64,000 bases of DNA from an uncultured Muribaculaceae bacterium (GCA_910577585.1 CAJTNN010000013.1:3923-67922); one strand, 5' to 3'. Shown: positions 52,266-61,500, counted from the first letter of the stretch. Numbers and translations: made by a program. Notes: generated from the sequence alone by a model not told the origin.

Positions 52266-52928
52266 TTATAATGCGATGCGCCCTTTCTTGGCTTTCTCGA
52301 GCATCTTCTCGCCGGGCACGAGGTAGATTTCCAGACGGCGGTTGCGGGCTCGGTTCTCGAATGAGTCGTTGGCCACCAGTGGAATATCGTCGCTCATGGC
52401 GAAGGGGAAGAGATATTCGGTGTCGATACCGCTCTTGTCAAACCAGTCGGCCAGGGCTTCGGCACGCTGCACGGTGATATCTTCGCGATATGCCTCAGAG
52501 CCTGTGTTGTCAGTATGCATCACGAGGAGCACGCGGTACATATCGGGTTCCTTGAGGTAGCGTCGGAAGGGGTCGAGAAATTTGTCGGCCTGATCAAGGA
52601 GCTCTATCTGGTTGGGGCCGAAAAGTTTCTGTGCAGGTATTGTCACCACCAGCACCTCGCGGTTGCGGATGGCGTCGACTGTGCAGCCGTTGGCTTCGGT
52701 GAGGGTGCGGTTCTTAAGCAGCACATTGCTGGCCTCGCGCTCCTGGAAGGTGCGCACGAGGTCGGCCTGTTTGCCGAGGTCGACAGAGTTCACAATCTCT
52801 GCGAAGCTCATCTCCTCGAGCGGCACATCGCTCTTCTGGGCGAAGGCCTGCGGCGCCACAGCGGCTATGCCAAAGGCAATCAGGGCGATGCGGCGGCTAA
52901 GCGTCCTCCAAAGATTCCTCATATTCAA
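52266..52928 (-). CDS. OmpA-family C-terminal domain protein
   Basis: The 220-aa secreted protein has a signal peptide (about 1-30, ending AFAQ) and an OmpA-like peptidoglycan-binding domain in the C-terminal half (LVMHTDNTGSEAYREDITVQ, then NRARNRRLEIYL). There is no N-terminal beta-barrel. It likely links the outer membrane or periplasm to the cell wall. Its start overlaps the end of the upstream small gene by 32 bases; ATG 52922 is the alternative. Confidence 0.85.
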   Translation of the reverse strand: MNMRNLWRTLSRRIALIAFGIAAVAPQAFAQKSDVPLEEMSFAEIVNSVDLGKQADLVRTFQEREASNVLLKNRTLTEANGCTVDAIRNREVLVVTIPAQKLFGPNQIELLDQADKFLDPFRRYLKEPDMYRVLLVMHTDNTGSEAYREDITVQRAEALADWFDKSGIDTEYLFPFAMSDDIPLVANDSFENRARNRRLEIYLVPGEKMLEKAKKGRIAL

Positions 52929-53214
52929 GTTCTCCTTTCACTATTTTGTCAAGGTCGGCCGGATCCATAAGCAACTCTTTGTCGCGGGCTATCTCTTTCT
53001 TGACATAGGCAATGAGATCAGCCTCGTCGAGCATCTCTTCAGAGGTGAGTTTCGATGACAGTCCGGTGAAGCCTTTGCGTTCGTAGTAATCCCAGATCAC
53101 ATCAATCACATACAGTATCTCATCATCAGAATACTGGTCGCTGACCTCCTGGCCAACATAGTTGCGGATGAACCCTACGGCCGCATCCTCATCATATTGC
53201 AAATTGTCGCTCAT
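52897..53214 (-). CDS. Small acidic conserved protein, unknown
   Basis: The 105-aa protein is highly acidic, helical and soluble, starting MSDNLQYDEDAAVGFIRNYV and ending EESLEDA. I recognise it as a Bacteroidales hypothetical but no domain is known to me. It lies 41 bases after rimM and overlaps the OmpA-like gene by 32 bases, so translational coupling is likely. Confidence 0.75.
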   Translation of the reverse strand: MSDNLQYDEDAAVGFIRNYVGQEVSDQYSDDEILYVIDVIWDYYERKGFTGLSSKLTSEEMLDEADLIAYVKKEIARDKELLMDPADLDKIVKGELEYEESLEDA

Positions 53215-53255
53215 ATGTATCTTCTTTAATCAATTGTTTGACGGTGGCGGCGAGA

Positions 53256-53828
53256 CTATTTTTTCCTGTTAAGGTCAATCACACCGTGTGGGATCTCCAC
53301 CTGCAACGCATTCTCTTCGGGATTCTCTTCATCTATGTACTCAGCCAGAATCAGCGAGTCGTCGATCGGCACATAGATAATCTCCGAGTCATCCTCGGCG
53401 CCGTCGGGTTTGACGTGGAGCAGGATGTTGGCGGTGGTGTAATCCACATATTCTATCCGGCCTACATAGTCATTGTTCTGGTCATAGAGCTTATAGCCGG
53501 TGAAATCCTCCTCTGTCTCGATTTCGTCGACCTCCATCTGAAGGAATGCGGCCACATCGGTGCGACGCAGGAAGAATTCTTTGTTGACGAATTTTCTCGC
53601 ATCCTCGGCTGTGTCCACGCCATCAATGCGTATCAGCGAACCGAAGGTATTCTTCGGACGGAACGAAGCCACATAGAATGGCACATAAATGCCATCCATA
53701 TCCACAATGAGCGGGAAACCCTCCTCAAGTATCTCCGCCGGATATTCAGTGACAGCGTTGAGCTCTCCCTGCAGTCCGTGGGGCTTGAGGAATTTTCCGG
53801 CCATTATTATATCTTTCTCTTCTATCAT
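53256..53828 (-). CDS. rimM: Ribosome maturation factor RimM
   Basis: RimM assists 30S head assembly by binding ribosomal protein S19. The 190-aa protein has the RimM N-terminal domain (AGKFLKPHGLQGELN, about 10-24) and a PRC-barrel domain (LYDQNNDYVGRIEYVD, then EIIYVPIDDSLILAEYID). The insertion of acidic residues near 145 is modest. It follows murA by 39 bases; rpsP and trmD are not adjacent, unlike many bacteria. Confidence 0.92.
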   Translation of the reverse strand: MIEEKDIIMAGKFLKPHGLQGELNAVTEYPAEILEEGFPLIVDMDGIYVPFYVASFRPKNTFGSLIRIDGVDTAEDARKFVNKEFFLRRTDVAAFLQMEVDEIETEEDFTGYKLYDQNNDYVGRIEYVDYTTANILLHVKPDGAEDDSEIIYVPIDDSLILAEYIDEENPEENALQVEIPHGVIDLNRKK

Positions 53829-53867
53829 CTTCAGTGCGTTTAGTTGTCACTATTCGATGTTTGATTG

Positions 53868-55181
53868 TCATTCATCGACTCGGATGATGTTGGCACCGAG
53901 GCTGCGCAGTCGCACCTCGATGTTTTCATAACCTCGGTCAATCTGGTCGATGTTCTGGATGCGGCTCGTGCCTTTTGATCCGAGTGCGGCGATGAGCAGG
54001 GCGATGCCGGCGCGTATGTCGGGCGACACCATCGTGGTGCCGTGCATCGACTGGAAGCGTCCGCTGCCGATTACGGCGGCGCGATGCGGGTCACACAGGA
54101 TTATGCGTGCCCCCATGTCGATAAGTTTGTCGACAAAGAAGAGGCGCGATTCAAACATCTTCTGATGTATCAACACACTTCCACGCGCTTGGGTTGCGAC
54201 GACGAGGAAAATACTGAGCAAATCGGGGGAGAGACCGGGCCAGGGAGCATCGGCGAAGGTCATGATACTGCCGTCGATAAAGGTGTCGATTTCGTAAATC
54301 TCATCCTGGCGCACGCGGATATTGTCGCCTTCGATGCGGAGGTCCACGCCGAGCCTACGGAACATCTCGGGCATAATGCCGAGGTCGCTGACACTCACAT
54401 CTTCGAGCAGTATGTCGCTGCCTGTCATGGCGGCCATGCCGATGAAGCTCCCCACCTCAATCATGTCGGGCAGGCAGCGGTGACTGGCGCCGCCAAGATG
54501 AGGTGCGCCCTTGATATGCAGCAGGTTAGAGCCGATACCGCTGATATCGGCACCCATCGATGTGAGCATGCGGCAGAGCTGCTGCACATAGGGCTCGCAT
54601 GCGGCGTTGTAGATGGTGGTCTCACCTTCGGCCATGACAGCAGCCATGATGAGATTGGCGGTGCCGGTCACTGAGGCTTCGTCGAGAAGCAGATAGCGTC
54701 CGTGCAGTCCTGAGGGGGCGGTGATTTTGTAGAGGCGGTTGTCGGAGTCATACTCGAAGAGTGCGCCGAGCTGCATCATCCCCTGGAAATGGGTGTCGAG
54801 GCGCCGGCGTCCGATTTTGTCGCCGCCGGGCTTGGGGAGCACGGCCATGCCGAAGCGGGTCAGCAGCGGACCGATAATCATCACTGAGCCTCGCAGCGAG
54901 GAGGCTGTGCGGCGGTATTCGGGTGTGTCGATATATTCGAGATTCACCTCATCGGCTTGAAACTCGCAGGTATGCTCGTCGATGTATCTGATTTTCACTC
55001 CCATGTTGGCGAGCAGACTTATCAGATTCCTGACATCGAGTATGTCGGGAATATTCGAAATCACCACCTTCTCTGAGGTCAGCAATGTGGCGCATATCAC
55101 CTGCAGGGCCTCATTCTTGGCCCCCTGCGGACGTATTGTGCCACTTAGCTTATGCCCGCCCTCTACGATAAATGTTCCCAT
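53868..55181 (-). CDS. murA: UDP-GlcNAc 1-carboxyvinyltransferase MurA
   Basis: MurA transfers enolpyruvate from PEP to UDP-GlcNAc, the first committed step of peptidoglycan synthesis. The 437-aa protein has QGAKNEALQ (19-27), TASSLRGSVMIIGPLL, and KPGGDKIGRRRLDTHFQG, where Asp121 replaces the active-site Cys (E. coli Cys115) that fosfomycin alkylates. Other substrate segments (DMIEVGSFIG, PGLSPDLLS, HQKMFESRLFFVDKL) are intact, so the enzyme should be active. The gene precedes rimM and starts 11 bases after the DUF4290 stop. Confidence 0.96.
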   Translation of the reverse strand: MGTFIVEGGHKLSGTIRPQGAKNEALQVICATLLTSEKVVISNIPDILDVRNLISLLANMGVKIRYIDEHTCEFQADEVNLEYIDTPEYRRTASSLRGSVMIIGPLLTRFGMAVLPKPGGDKIGRRRLDTHFQGMMQLGALFEYDSDNRLYKITAPSGLHGRYLLLDEASVTGTANLIMAAVMAEGETTIYNAACEPYVQQLCRMLTSMGADISGIGSNLLHIKGAPHLGGASHRCLPDMIEVGSFIGMAAMTGSDILLEDVSVSDLGIMPEMFRRLGVDLRIEGDNIRVRQDEIYEIDTFIDGSIMTFADAPWPGLSPDLLSIFLVVATQARGSVLIHQKMFESRLFFVDKLIDMGARIILCDPHRAAVIGSGRFQSMHGTTMVSPDIRAGIALLIAALGSKGTSRIQNIDQIDRGYENIEVRLRSLGANIIRVDE

Positions 55182-55192
55182 CGTCGTCTGCC

Positions 55193-55831
55193 TTACTGCT
55201 TGTTTTTCTTTTTATTCTTTTTACCCTTCTGCTGCACCGGAGTGACATCTTTGAAGTCGTGCAGCACATATGTGCGCGGGTCGAGCTTGATTTTGCCGCC
55301 GGAGTATTCATAGAGGTCGCGCAGTATCCGGGCATTGTCGACACCCTCAGGATTGTGGGTGAGGAGAAGTTTCTTCATCTGATGCGCGATCATTGAGATG
55401 AGCCGGTCGCGCTCCTCCCCTTCGGGCATATCGGCCACAATCTTGACTATATTCTCAAGGCTGCGTCCATACTGACGGTTGCGTATCGGGCCTTTGCCAT
55501 ATGGCACACGCTCAGGCTTGGGATTGACATTCTCGGCGGTGATGACCTCGCAGGGGAAGTCGATGTCAAGCTCGAATCGGGCCATGATGTTGAGATGGTC
55601 CCAGAATTTCTTCATATCACCCTTCTCACCTACATTCTGGGGGAAAAGCGTACGCATCACCCCCACTATGGCATGTGCGCAGATGCGGCGCTCTTCGGGG
55701 TCGGTGATCTCCACGCAGTAGTCGACCATATTCTGGATGTTGCGTCCATATTCCGGCAGCGGCATCTGCGGCATCCCTGTATTGTAGGGTATGAATTTGA
55801 ATTTATTGCCTGCTAATATCTCTTCGCTCAT
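55193..55831 (-). CDS. DUF4290 protein
   Basis: The 212-aa soluble protein matches DUF4290, a Bacteroidetes-specific family of unknown function. It begins MSEEILAGNKFKFIPYNTGM; YGRNIQNMVDYCVEITDPEE (about 29-48) is typical. The last ~15 residues are a Lys/Asn-rich tail. The ATG overlaps the tsaB stop by 4 bases and murA follows 11 bases later, tying it to envelope and translation genes in one operon. Confidence 0.88.
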   Translation of the reverse strand: MSEEILAGNKFKFIPYNTGMPQMPLPEYGRNIQNMVDYCVEITDPEERRICAHAIVGVMRTLFPQNVGEKGDMKKFWDHLNIMARFELDIDFPCEVITAENVNPKPERVPYGKGPIRNRQYGRSLENIVKIVADMPEGEERDRLISMIAHQMKKLLLTHNPEGVDNARILRDLYEYSGGKIKLDPRTYVLHDFKDVTPVQQKGKKNKKKNKQ

Positions 55832-56547
55832 TTTTCTTGGGTGTCGTTAGTCGTGAGAACTTTGTTTTTAGGGGTTGTGGCCTGATATTCTTTCATATAG
55901 TAGGGCACTGCATAGGCGGTGTCGAGGAAGTCGCCACGCCTGAATGCACGCTCCGAGAGAGCGGTCATGTCCATGGCCACGGGCATGGCGTTGGTGAGGA
56001 AGAGGGCACCAGGATGCTGCACCACATCGCGGGCTTTGGTCACTCCGCCACCGATGAAGAGGATGCGGCGGTCGGCGGGCAATGAGGCGTATGACTCGCT
56101 GTCAAGTATCAGCGGCTGCGGCGTCATGACCTCTTCGAGAGCGAAGTCATAGGCGGCCGTGTACACCTCCATGCGGCGGGCGTCTATCATAGGCACGATT
56201 ATCTCATCCCCCTGGGCATCTTTATAGCCGAACATCCCCTTTACGGCCAGCAATTGCAATGTGGGCACACCTATAAGCGGGAGATTGCGGGCAAAGCAAA
56301 GTCCCTTGGCGAGCGACATACCTATGCGCAGGCCGGTGTAGCTGCCCGGGCCGATGCTTACTGCCACTGCGTCGAGCGTCAGTTCTCGACGCGCGATGTG
56401 GTCAAGGCATTTCTCTACATAGGGAGCCAGACATGCCGCATGCTGCATCTCTTTGTCAGACTCTATATGGAAGTCGATCATTCCGTCGACACTGACCGCC
56501 ACGGAGCATATCCGCGAACTGGTCTCTATATTCAATATTACACTCAT
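55828..56547 (-). CDS. tsaB: tRNA t6A synthesis protein TsaB
   Basis: TsaB is the inactive ASKHA partner that stimulates TsaD in making N6-threonylcarbamoyl-adenosine at position 37 of ANN-decoding tRNAs. The 239-aa protein has ILNIETSSRICSVAVSVDG (4-22), AVSIGPGSYTGLRIGMSLAKGL (about 65-86, kept below as one helix-turn motif) and a Bacteroidetes-length C-terminal half. A TAAATTTG element (56681-56688, minus) is 130 bases upstream and starts the downstream cluster. Confidence 0.92.
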   Translation of the reverse strand: MSVILNIETSSRICSVAVSVDGMIDFHIESDKEMQHAACLAPYVEKCLDHIARRELTLDAVAVSIGPGSYTGLRIGMSLAKGLCFARNLPLIGVPTLQLLAVKGMFGYKDAQGDEIIVPMIDARRMEVYTAAYDFALEEVMTPQPLILDSESYASLPADRRILFIGGGVTKARDVVQHPGALFLTNAMPVAMDMTALSERAFRRGDFLDTAYAVPYYMKEYQATTPKNKVLTTNDTQEK

Positions 56548-56680
56548 CGGTGTGGGTTATTCTCTCTCTTGTTGTTAAGTTTTGGCGGCCGGCTCCCTTC
56601 AGCCGGCGCATACGGCGCCAGACTGCTCCTTGGCGGGCTGCCTGTGAGGTCCCGGAATTGACCGGGAGATACAAATCAAG

Positions 56681-56688
56681 CAAATTTA
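56681..56688 (-). promoter_or_regulatory. -7 element of the tsaB operon
   Basis: CAAATTTA on plus is TAAATTTG on minus. The leader of about 130 nt holds a CCCGG/CCGGG hairpin around 56650-56665 and a CCGGC-type hairpin near 56588-56604. Confidence 0.6.
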
Positions 56689-58269
56689 CTATTTTTTTCG
56701 CACATTTGCAATTGCATCTGCACAACGGCGCCCATCGATGGCGGCTGAGACTATGCCGCCGGCATATCCGGCTCCTTCGCCTGCGGGATAGAGTCCGCGT
56801 ATGCCGACATGGCATAATGTCTCGCGGTCGCGAGGCAATCTGACGGGGGAGGATGTGCGGCTCTCCAGACCGATTACGGTGGCTGCATCGGTGAGGAATC
56901 CTACCGATTTGCGGCCAAAATCGCGGAATCCCTCCTGAAGACGTCGGGCTATTGCAGGGGGGAGCAGACGGTCGACTCGCGCTGCGAGCAGGCCGGGGGG
57001 ATATGACGATGGTGGCAGTGATGATGAGTCGCGGCCACGCACAAAGTCGGTCATCCGCTGAGCGGGCGCCTTGAGGGTGCGTCCGGCTGCTTCGAAGAAT
57101 CTCTTCTCTACATCCTCTTGCAATGCCATGAGTTCGAAGACTCCGTGTGAGGCATATTCGGGATAGTCGCCGGGACGTATCTCCACCACCATTCCGGAGT
57201 TGCTCCATCGGCCGTTGCGCGCCGATGACGACATGCCGTTGACCACCCCCTCGCCGGGCGCCGACATAGCCGGCACCACCACTCCACCGGGACACATGCA
57301 GAAGCTGTACACGCCGCGTCCATCCACCTGAGTTACATAGTTGTATTCGGCGGCGGGCAGATATTCTCCTCTCCCCTCCGGCGAATGATATTGAAGGCGG
57401 TCAATCAATTCAGAGGGGTGCTCGAGGCGCACACCCATGGCGAACCCTTTTGCTTCCATCTCTACCCCCTGTGCGTGCAGACGTCGGATTGTGTCGCGTG
57501 CGGAATGTCCGGTGGCAAGTATGACATCTCCCTTGATGGTCTCGCCGGATGATGTGACAACGCCGATGGCGCGCCGCTGGCCGTCGGCGTCTGTGGTGAG
57601 AATCAATTCATCGGCACGTGTCGAGAATCTGACTTCGCCGCCGCATTCGATGATTTTCTCGCGTATGGCTTTTATGATTTTGGGGAGGCGGTCGCTGCCG
57701 ATGTGCGGATGCGAATCGCTGAGAATCTCCTCTTTTGCGCCAAACTGCACGAGGAGCTGCATCACTGCGTCGTTGTCGCCACGCTTCTTTGAGCGTGTAT
57801 AGAGTTTGCCATCTGAGAAGGTGCCCGCGCCCCCTTCGCCGAAGCAATAGTTTGATTCGGGGTCAACGTTGCCTGTGCGACTGAGCTGGGCGATGTCGAC
57901 GCGACGGGTGTCGACGTCGCGGCCTCGCTCAAGGAGTATGGGACGCATGCCATGTTGGAGTGCGCGCAGGGCGGCGAAGAGGCCTGCCGGACCGGCGCCG
58001 ACAATCACCACCTGAGGCGCATCGGCCGCCACATGCTTGAACTCCACCACCTCGCGCTGCGGCAAAGCCGAGTCATCATCACCCCATGCCACACATATGG
58101 TGAGATTCACTACGATATCGCGCTTGCGGGCATCGATAGATTTGCGTATGATGCGTAGGTCGCGCACTTTGTCGGGCTTCAGACCAAGTGCGCGGGCGGC
58201 CTGCGATGTTATGACGCTCATGTCGGCTGCCTCGCAGGGGGTGAGCCGGAGTGCTACGTTCTCTTTCAT
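56689..58269 (-). CDS. NAD(P)/FAD-dependent oxidoreductase (COG2509 type)
   Basis: The 526-aa flavoprotein has an N-terminal ~85-residue alpha/beta domain, then a FAD-binding Rossmann motif VVIVGAGPAGLFAALRAL (from 87) and ILLERG. FGEGGAGTFSDGKL and LATGHSARDTIRRL are typical of the uncharacterised COG2509 dehydrogenases, and GLYPAGEGAGYAGGIVSAA near the end closes the FAD site. The natural substrate is unknown. Its start overlaps the rarA stop by 4 bases. Confidence 0.87.
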   Translation of the reverse strand: MKENVALRLTPCEAADMSVITSQAARALGLKPDKVRDLRIIRKSIDARKRDIVVNLTICVAWGDDDSALPQREVVEFKHVAADAPQVVIVGAGPAGLFAALRALQHGMRPILLERGRDVDTRRVDIAQLSRTGNVDPESNYCFGEGGAGTFSDGKLYTRSKKRGDNDAVMQLLVQFGAKEEILSDSHPHIGSDRLPKIIKAIREKIIECGGEVRFSTRADELILTTDADGQRRAIGVVTSSGETIKGDVILATGHSARDTIRRLHAQGVEMEAKGFAMGVRLEHPSELIDRLQYHSPEGRGEYLPAAEYNYVTQVDGRGVYSFCMCPGGVVVPAMSAPGEGVVNGMSSSARNGRWSNSGMVVEIRPGDYPEYASHGVFELMALQEDVEKRFFEAAGRTLKAPAQRMTDFVRGRDSSSLPPSSYPPGLLAARVDRLLPPAIARRLQEGFRDFGRKSVGFLTDAATVIGLESRTSSPVRLPRDRETLCHVGIRGLYPAGEGAGYAGGIVSAAIDGRRCADAIANVRKK

Positions 58270-59543
58270 TTCTTTCTTATTTCATCCATGCGCTGCTGCA
58301 TCTTGGCTTCTGAGGGATTGGCGCCTGCCTGCCAGAAGCGTTTGCCGGTGAGCTCTGTGGGCAGGTATTGCTGGTCAGCGAAGTTGTTGGCATAGTCGTG
58401 GGCATATTTATAACCTTCGTGATATCCCAGCTCTTTCATGAGTTTGGTCGGGGCGTTGCGCAGATGCAGCGGCACCGGCAGATTGCCCGATGCGCTCACC
58501 TCTTCGAGTGCGCTGCCAATGGCGGCATAGGCGGTGTTGCTCTTGGGTGATGTGGCGAGGTAGATGGTGCATTCCGAAAGTATTATCCGCCCCTCGGGCC
58601 AACCAATTTTCTGCAGCGCATCAAATGTGGCGTTGGCGAGAAGCAGGGCATTGGGATTGGCCAGGCCGATATCTTCGGCGGCGAGTATCACGAGGCGCCG
58701 CGCGATAAAGGCCGGGTCTTCGCCACCGGCCACCATGCGTGCAAGCCAGTAGACTGCTGCATCGGGGTCACTCCCCCTGACTGACTTGATGAAGGCTGAG
58801 ATGATGTCGTAGTGCATCTCGCCGTTGCGGTCATAGGCTGCGGGATTCTCCTGGAGGCGGTCGATGACGATGTTGTCGTTGATCACCATCTCTTCGCCAT
58901 CGGGCGTGGATTGCTCAATCAAGTCTATTATATTCAGCAACTTGCGCGCGTCGCCTCCGGCGAAGCGGAAGAGCGCGGCTGTCTCATCTACCCTCACCTT
59001 ACGGGCCATGAGAATAGGGTCGGTGGCGAGGGCATTGTCGAGAAGACGCTTGAGATCGGTGGCGTCGAGCGGCTTGAGGGTGTAGACCTGCGCTCGCGAC
59101 AGAAGCGGACGTATCACCTCAAACGATGGATTCTCTGTCGTGGCTCCGATAAGTGTAAGCACACCCTTCTCTACCGCACCGAGCAGGGAGTCCTGCTGCG
59201 ATTTGTTGAAGCGGTGTATCTCGTCGATGAATAGAATCGGGCGGGCTTTGGCAAACATGCTGCGGCTCGCTTTCTCACAACGGTCTATGACCTCTCTGAC
59301 ATCTTTCACACCTGAGGTGACAGCGCTTAGGGTATAGAAATCTGCCTCTGTGGCATTGGCTATGATGCGGGCGAGCGTGGTCTTCCCCACTCCGGGGGGT
59401 CCCCAGAGTATGAATGAGTTGATGCGCCCAGTGTCAATCATGTTGCGTATCACGCCACCTTGACCCACAAGATGCGCCTGTCCGATGTAGTTGTCGAGCG
59501 TCTGCGGCCGCATGCGCTCTGCCAAAGGTATGTTGCCTGCCAC
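58266..59543 (-). CDS. rarA: Replication-associated recombination protein A
   Basis: RarA (MgsA) is an AAA+ ATPase related to clamp loaders that acts at stalled replication forks. The 425-aa protein has ERMRPQTLDNYIGQAHL (9-25), Walker A GPPGVGKT (48-55), FIDEIHRFNKSQQD and TTENPSFEV, and the C-terminal MgsA domain with EDIGLANP and SALEEVSASGNLPVPLHLRN. It lies upstream of the COG2509 gene with a 4-base overlap. Confidence 0.94.
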   Translation of the reverse strand: MAGNIPLAERMRPQTLDNYIGQAHLVGQGGVIRNMIDTGRINSFILWGPPGVGKTTLARIIANATEADFYTLSAVTSGVKDVREVIDRCEKASRSMFAKARPILFIDEIHRFNKSQQDSLLGAVEKGVLTLIGATTENPSFEVIRPLLSRAQVYTLKPLDATDLKRLLDNALATDPILMARKVRVDETAALFRFAGGDARKLLNIIDLIEQSTPDGEEMVINDNIVIDRLQENPAAYDRNGEMHYDIISAFIKSVRGSDPDAAVYWLARMVAGGEDPAFIARRLVILAAEDIGLANPNALLLANATFDALQKIGWPEGRIILSECTIYLATSPKSNTAYAAIGSALEEVSASGNLPVPLHLRNAPTKLMKELGYHEGYKYAHDYANNFADQQYLPTELTGKRFWQAGANPSEAKMQQRMDEIRKK

Positions 59544-59554
59544 TTGAGTCAGCC

Positions 59555-60220
59555 TTATTTTAGAAGTTTATGCAAAAAGTCAGTGTCGACACCTTCGAGC
59601 GTGTCGACCACTTTCGAACAGTGGGGAGCGAGAAGCTCGCTCTTGATGGTGCCGGCCACTCCGAGCACACTTCCCCCTGAGCGTTCACCTGCGATTACCC
59701 CCTGCAGCGAATCCTCTACCACTATCCAGCGTCCGGCGGGGAGATTGAGCCGGCGTGCGGCCTCAAGATAACCTTCGGGGTCAGGCTTGGAGTGACTGAC
59801 CTGGTCGCCGGTGATGATGGTGGCGAAGTAGTCTTTTATGCCGGGGAGGTCGCGGTAGAGATGTGCCATCTTCAGGTCGTTGCTGCTTGTGAAGAGGGCC
59901 ATCGGTATATTGTTACGCTTGAGGTCATCGAGAAGTTCATGCGCTCCGGGGCAATAGTCATACACCATCTTCTCCTCCTCTTCATACAGTCGTGCCTCCA
60001 CTCTGCGGCGAATCTGCTCATCAGGATAATGAAGGGTGAGTATGTTGTCGAGAGTAGTCCCCTTTATGCGCTCGGCAAAGTTGGGCACATCCGTAGGGAA
60101 TTCGTCGTTTATACGGTTCCAGATGCGGGTGTACTCGCGCTCGCTATCCACGAGCACGCCATCGAGGTCGAATAGTACACCCCAGCGCTCGCTGCCGTTA
60201 TTTCTATCCATAATCTGCAT
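59555..60220 (-). CDS. HAD-family phosphatase
   Basis: This beta-phosphoglucomutase-like HAD hydrolase dephosphorylates a small metabolite or interconverts sugar phosphates. The 221-aa protein shows LFDLDGVLVDS with nucleophile Asp18 and Asp20, ALFTSSN (motif II), SKPDPEGYL with Lys (motif III) and VEDSLQGVIAG (motif IV). A cap domain lies between about residues 30 and 95. Substrate is unknown. ATG 60211 is the alternative start. rarA follows 11 bases after the stop. Confidence 0.9.
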   Translation of the reverse strand: MQIMDRNNGSERWGVLFDLDGVLVDSEREYTRIWNRINDEFPTDVPNFAERIKGTTLDNILTLHYPDEQIRRRVEARLYEEEEKMVYDYCPGAHELLDDLKRNNIPMALFTSSNDLKMAHLYRDLPGIKDYFATIITGDQVSHSKPDPEGYLEAARRLNLPAGRWIVVEDSLQGVIAGERSGGSVLGVAGTIKSELLAPHCSKVVDTLEGVDTDFLHKLLK

Positions 60221-60272
60221 TGTTGTAGTTATGCGATAAGTGAGGTTATCTTCTATTTTTCACTGCAAATTG

Positions 60273-60280
60273 CAAAGATA
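60273..60280 (-). promoter_or_regulatory. -7 element of the HAD-rarA operon
   Basis: CAAAGATA on plus is TATCTTTG on minus, 53 bases upstream of the HAD start. Confidence 0.55.
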
Positions 60281-60365
60281 ATCATTTTTCACCTTATTTT
60301 CATGTTATATGTGTCTCTATATGTATCCCTCAACAATTGCCATGCCTTATTTTGAGGATTTTTGA

Positions 60366-60476
60366 GTGATCGAACCAATCATTACATCCGCAATTCTTGA
60401 TAATGCTGCAAAAGCAATCCTTGATCATGCCGCATCAGCAATCTTCGAAAATTCTATATCTGCTGAGCCACTATAG
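60366..60476 (+). CDS. Possible 36-aa repeat peptide
   Basis: A GTG-started frame contains two and a half 8-codon units, AILDNAAK, AILDHAAS and AIFENS, coded by a 24-base repeat. The peptide would be a short amphipathic helix. No ribosome-binding signal supports it; Bacteroidetes genes often lack one. Confidence 0.25.
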   Translation: MIEPIITSAILDNAAKAILDHAASAIFENSISAEPL

Positions 60477-60679
60477 TTACACATCGTATCTCCGATAATT
60501 TTCGATTTGCATTCTTAACATTTTTTTGGCTCATTGAGTAAACCGGGCTTGGCCGCCAGATGTTGTAATGACAAAGGGTAGCCTGAGCTAATCGGCTGAC
60601 CATTTTAATCTTAATCAGCAAGTGGATTTGCAGGATGCATCCTGCTCCCGCTTTAATCTCGACTCTAAATACTACTGCT

Positions 60680-61414
60680 ATGAAAAAGACTATTTTACTC
60701 GCATTGGCACTTCTTGCCGGCGCAACATCCCTATCGGCCGCCTCTCCGGTGGTGAATAATCCCGACAACAAGCCTTATCTTGGTGTGCGTGTCTCGGCTG
60801 AGGCTTCTATTCCGGGCAATCTGAGCTACTCGAATGTGAAGACCAATAATTTCGACCCGGGTGCGGGCGTCAGTGTGGGAGCCGTCTACAATATCCCGAT
60901 TGTGGCTAACTTCACTGTTGAACCGGGCTTGGAACTCTACTACAACACTACTAAGTTCAATACCGAAGATCCTATCCTGCAGGCTGCCCAGTGGAAGAGC
61001 CGCTCTACACGTTCGTTTGGCATGAGAGTGCCCGTCATGCTTGGCTACCACTTCGATTTCTCGAAGAATTTCAGCCTCCTCGTGGCCACCGGTCCTGTGC
61101 TGAAGGTCGGGTTCTCTGACGATTATTATCTCACCACCGAGACTCAGGTCAGCGATGCTGCACGCATCGCATTCCGCAACCACTATTCGGGATCGATGTA
61201 TAAGGATAATGCATTTACCGGCGCCGGCCCATCGAATGCCTACAACCGTGTGGACTGCGCATGGCGCATCAGCGTAGGCACCAATTTCTGCCAGCACTAT
61301 TATGTGGGCATCAGCGGCGACCTTGGCATGGTCAACCAGATCAAGCATGCCAACAACGGGGCCTACGACATGAAGAACAATCTCTTCCAGCTCACGCTCG
61401 GATATAACTTCTGA
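60680..61414 (+). CDS. Outer-membrane beta-barrel (porin-family) protein
   Basis: The start MKKTILLALALLAGATSLSA at 60680 gives a 244-aa product with a signal peptide ending near LSAAS; an ORF start 45 bases upstream has no signal and is rejected. The mature chain has alternating strands and ends LFQLTLGYNF with terminal Phe, as in small eight-strand barrels. PFAM-like porin family proteins of this size are common in Bacteroidales; no ligand can be named. A strong hairpin (61449-61490) follows. Confidence 0.83.
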   Translation: MKKTILLALALLAGATSLSAASPVVNNPDNKPYLGVRVSAEASIPGNLSYSNVKTNNFDPGAGVSVGAVYNIPIVANFTVEPGLELYYNTTKFNTEDPILQAAQWKSRSTRSFGMRVPVMLGYHFDFSKNFSLLVATGPVLKVGFSDDYYLTTETQVSDAARIAFRNHYSGSMYKDNAFTGAGPSNAYNRVDCAWRISVGTNFCQHYYVGISGDLGMVNQIKHANNGAYDMKNNLFQLTLGYNF

Positions 61415-61448
61415 CCCCACGGGCCGCGGCCCGACAATATATACCCCC

Positions 61449-61490
61449 TCGCGCGGACATCACACACACCCTGTGCTGATGCCCGCGCGA
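61449..61490 (+). terminator. Hairpin after the barrel gene
   Basis: TCGCGCGG (61449-61456) pairs with CCGCGCGA (61483-61490), and the stem continues with ATCACA/TGTG..TGAT pairs. A short ACTCTTT follows. A GGGCCGCGGCCC palindrome is at 61421-61432. Confidence 0.55.
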
Positions 61491-61500
61491 ACTCTTTGAT

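Larger units (their letters stand above)
60221..60679. other. Divergent intergenic region with a coding-like tandem repeat
   Basis: It has a leftward TATCTTTG (60273-60280) for the HAD gene and a 24-base tandem repeat (60390-60452) that stays open in one frame. No clear promoter for the rightward barrel gene was found. Confidence 0.5.
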
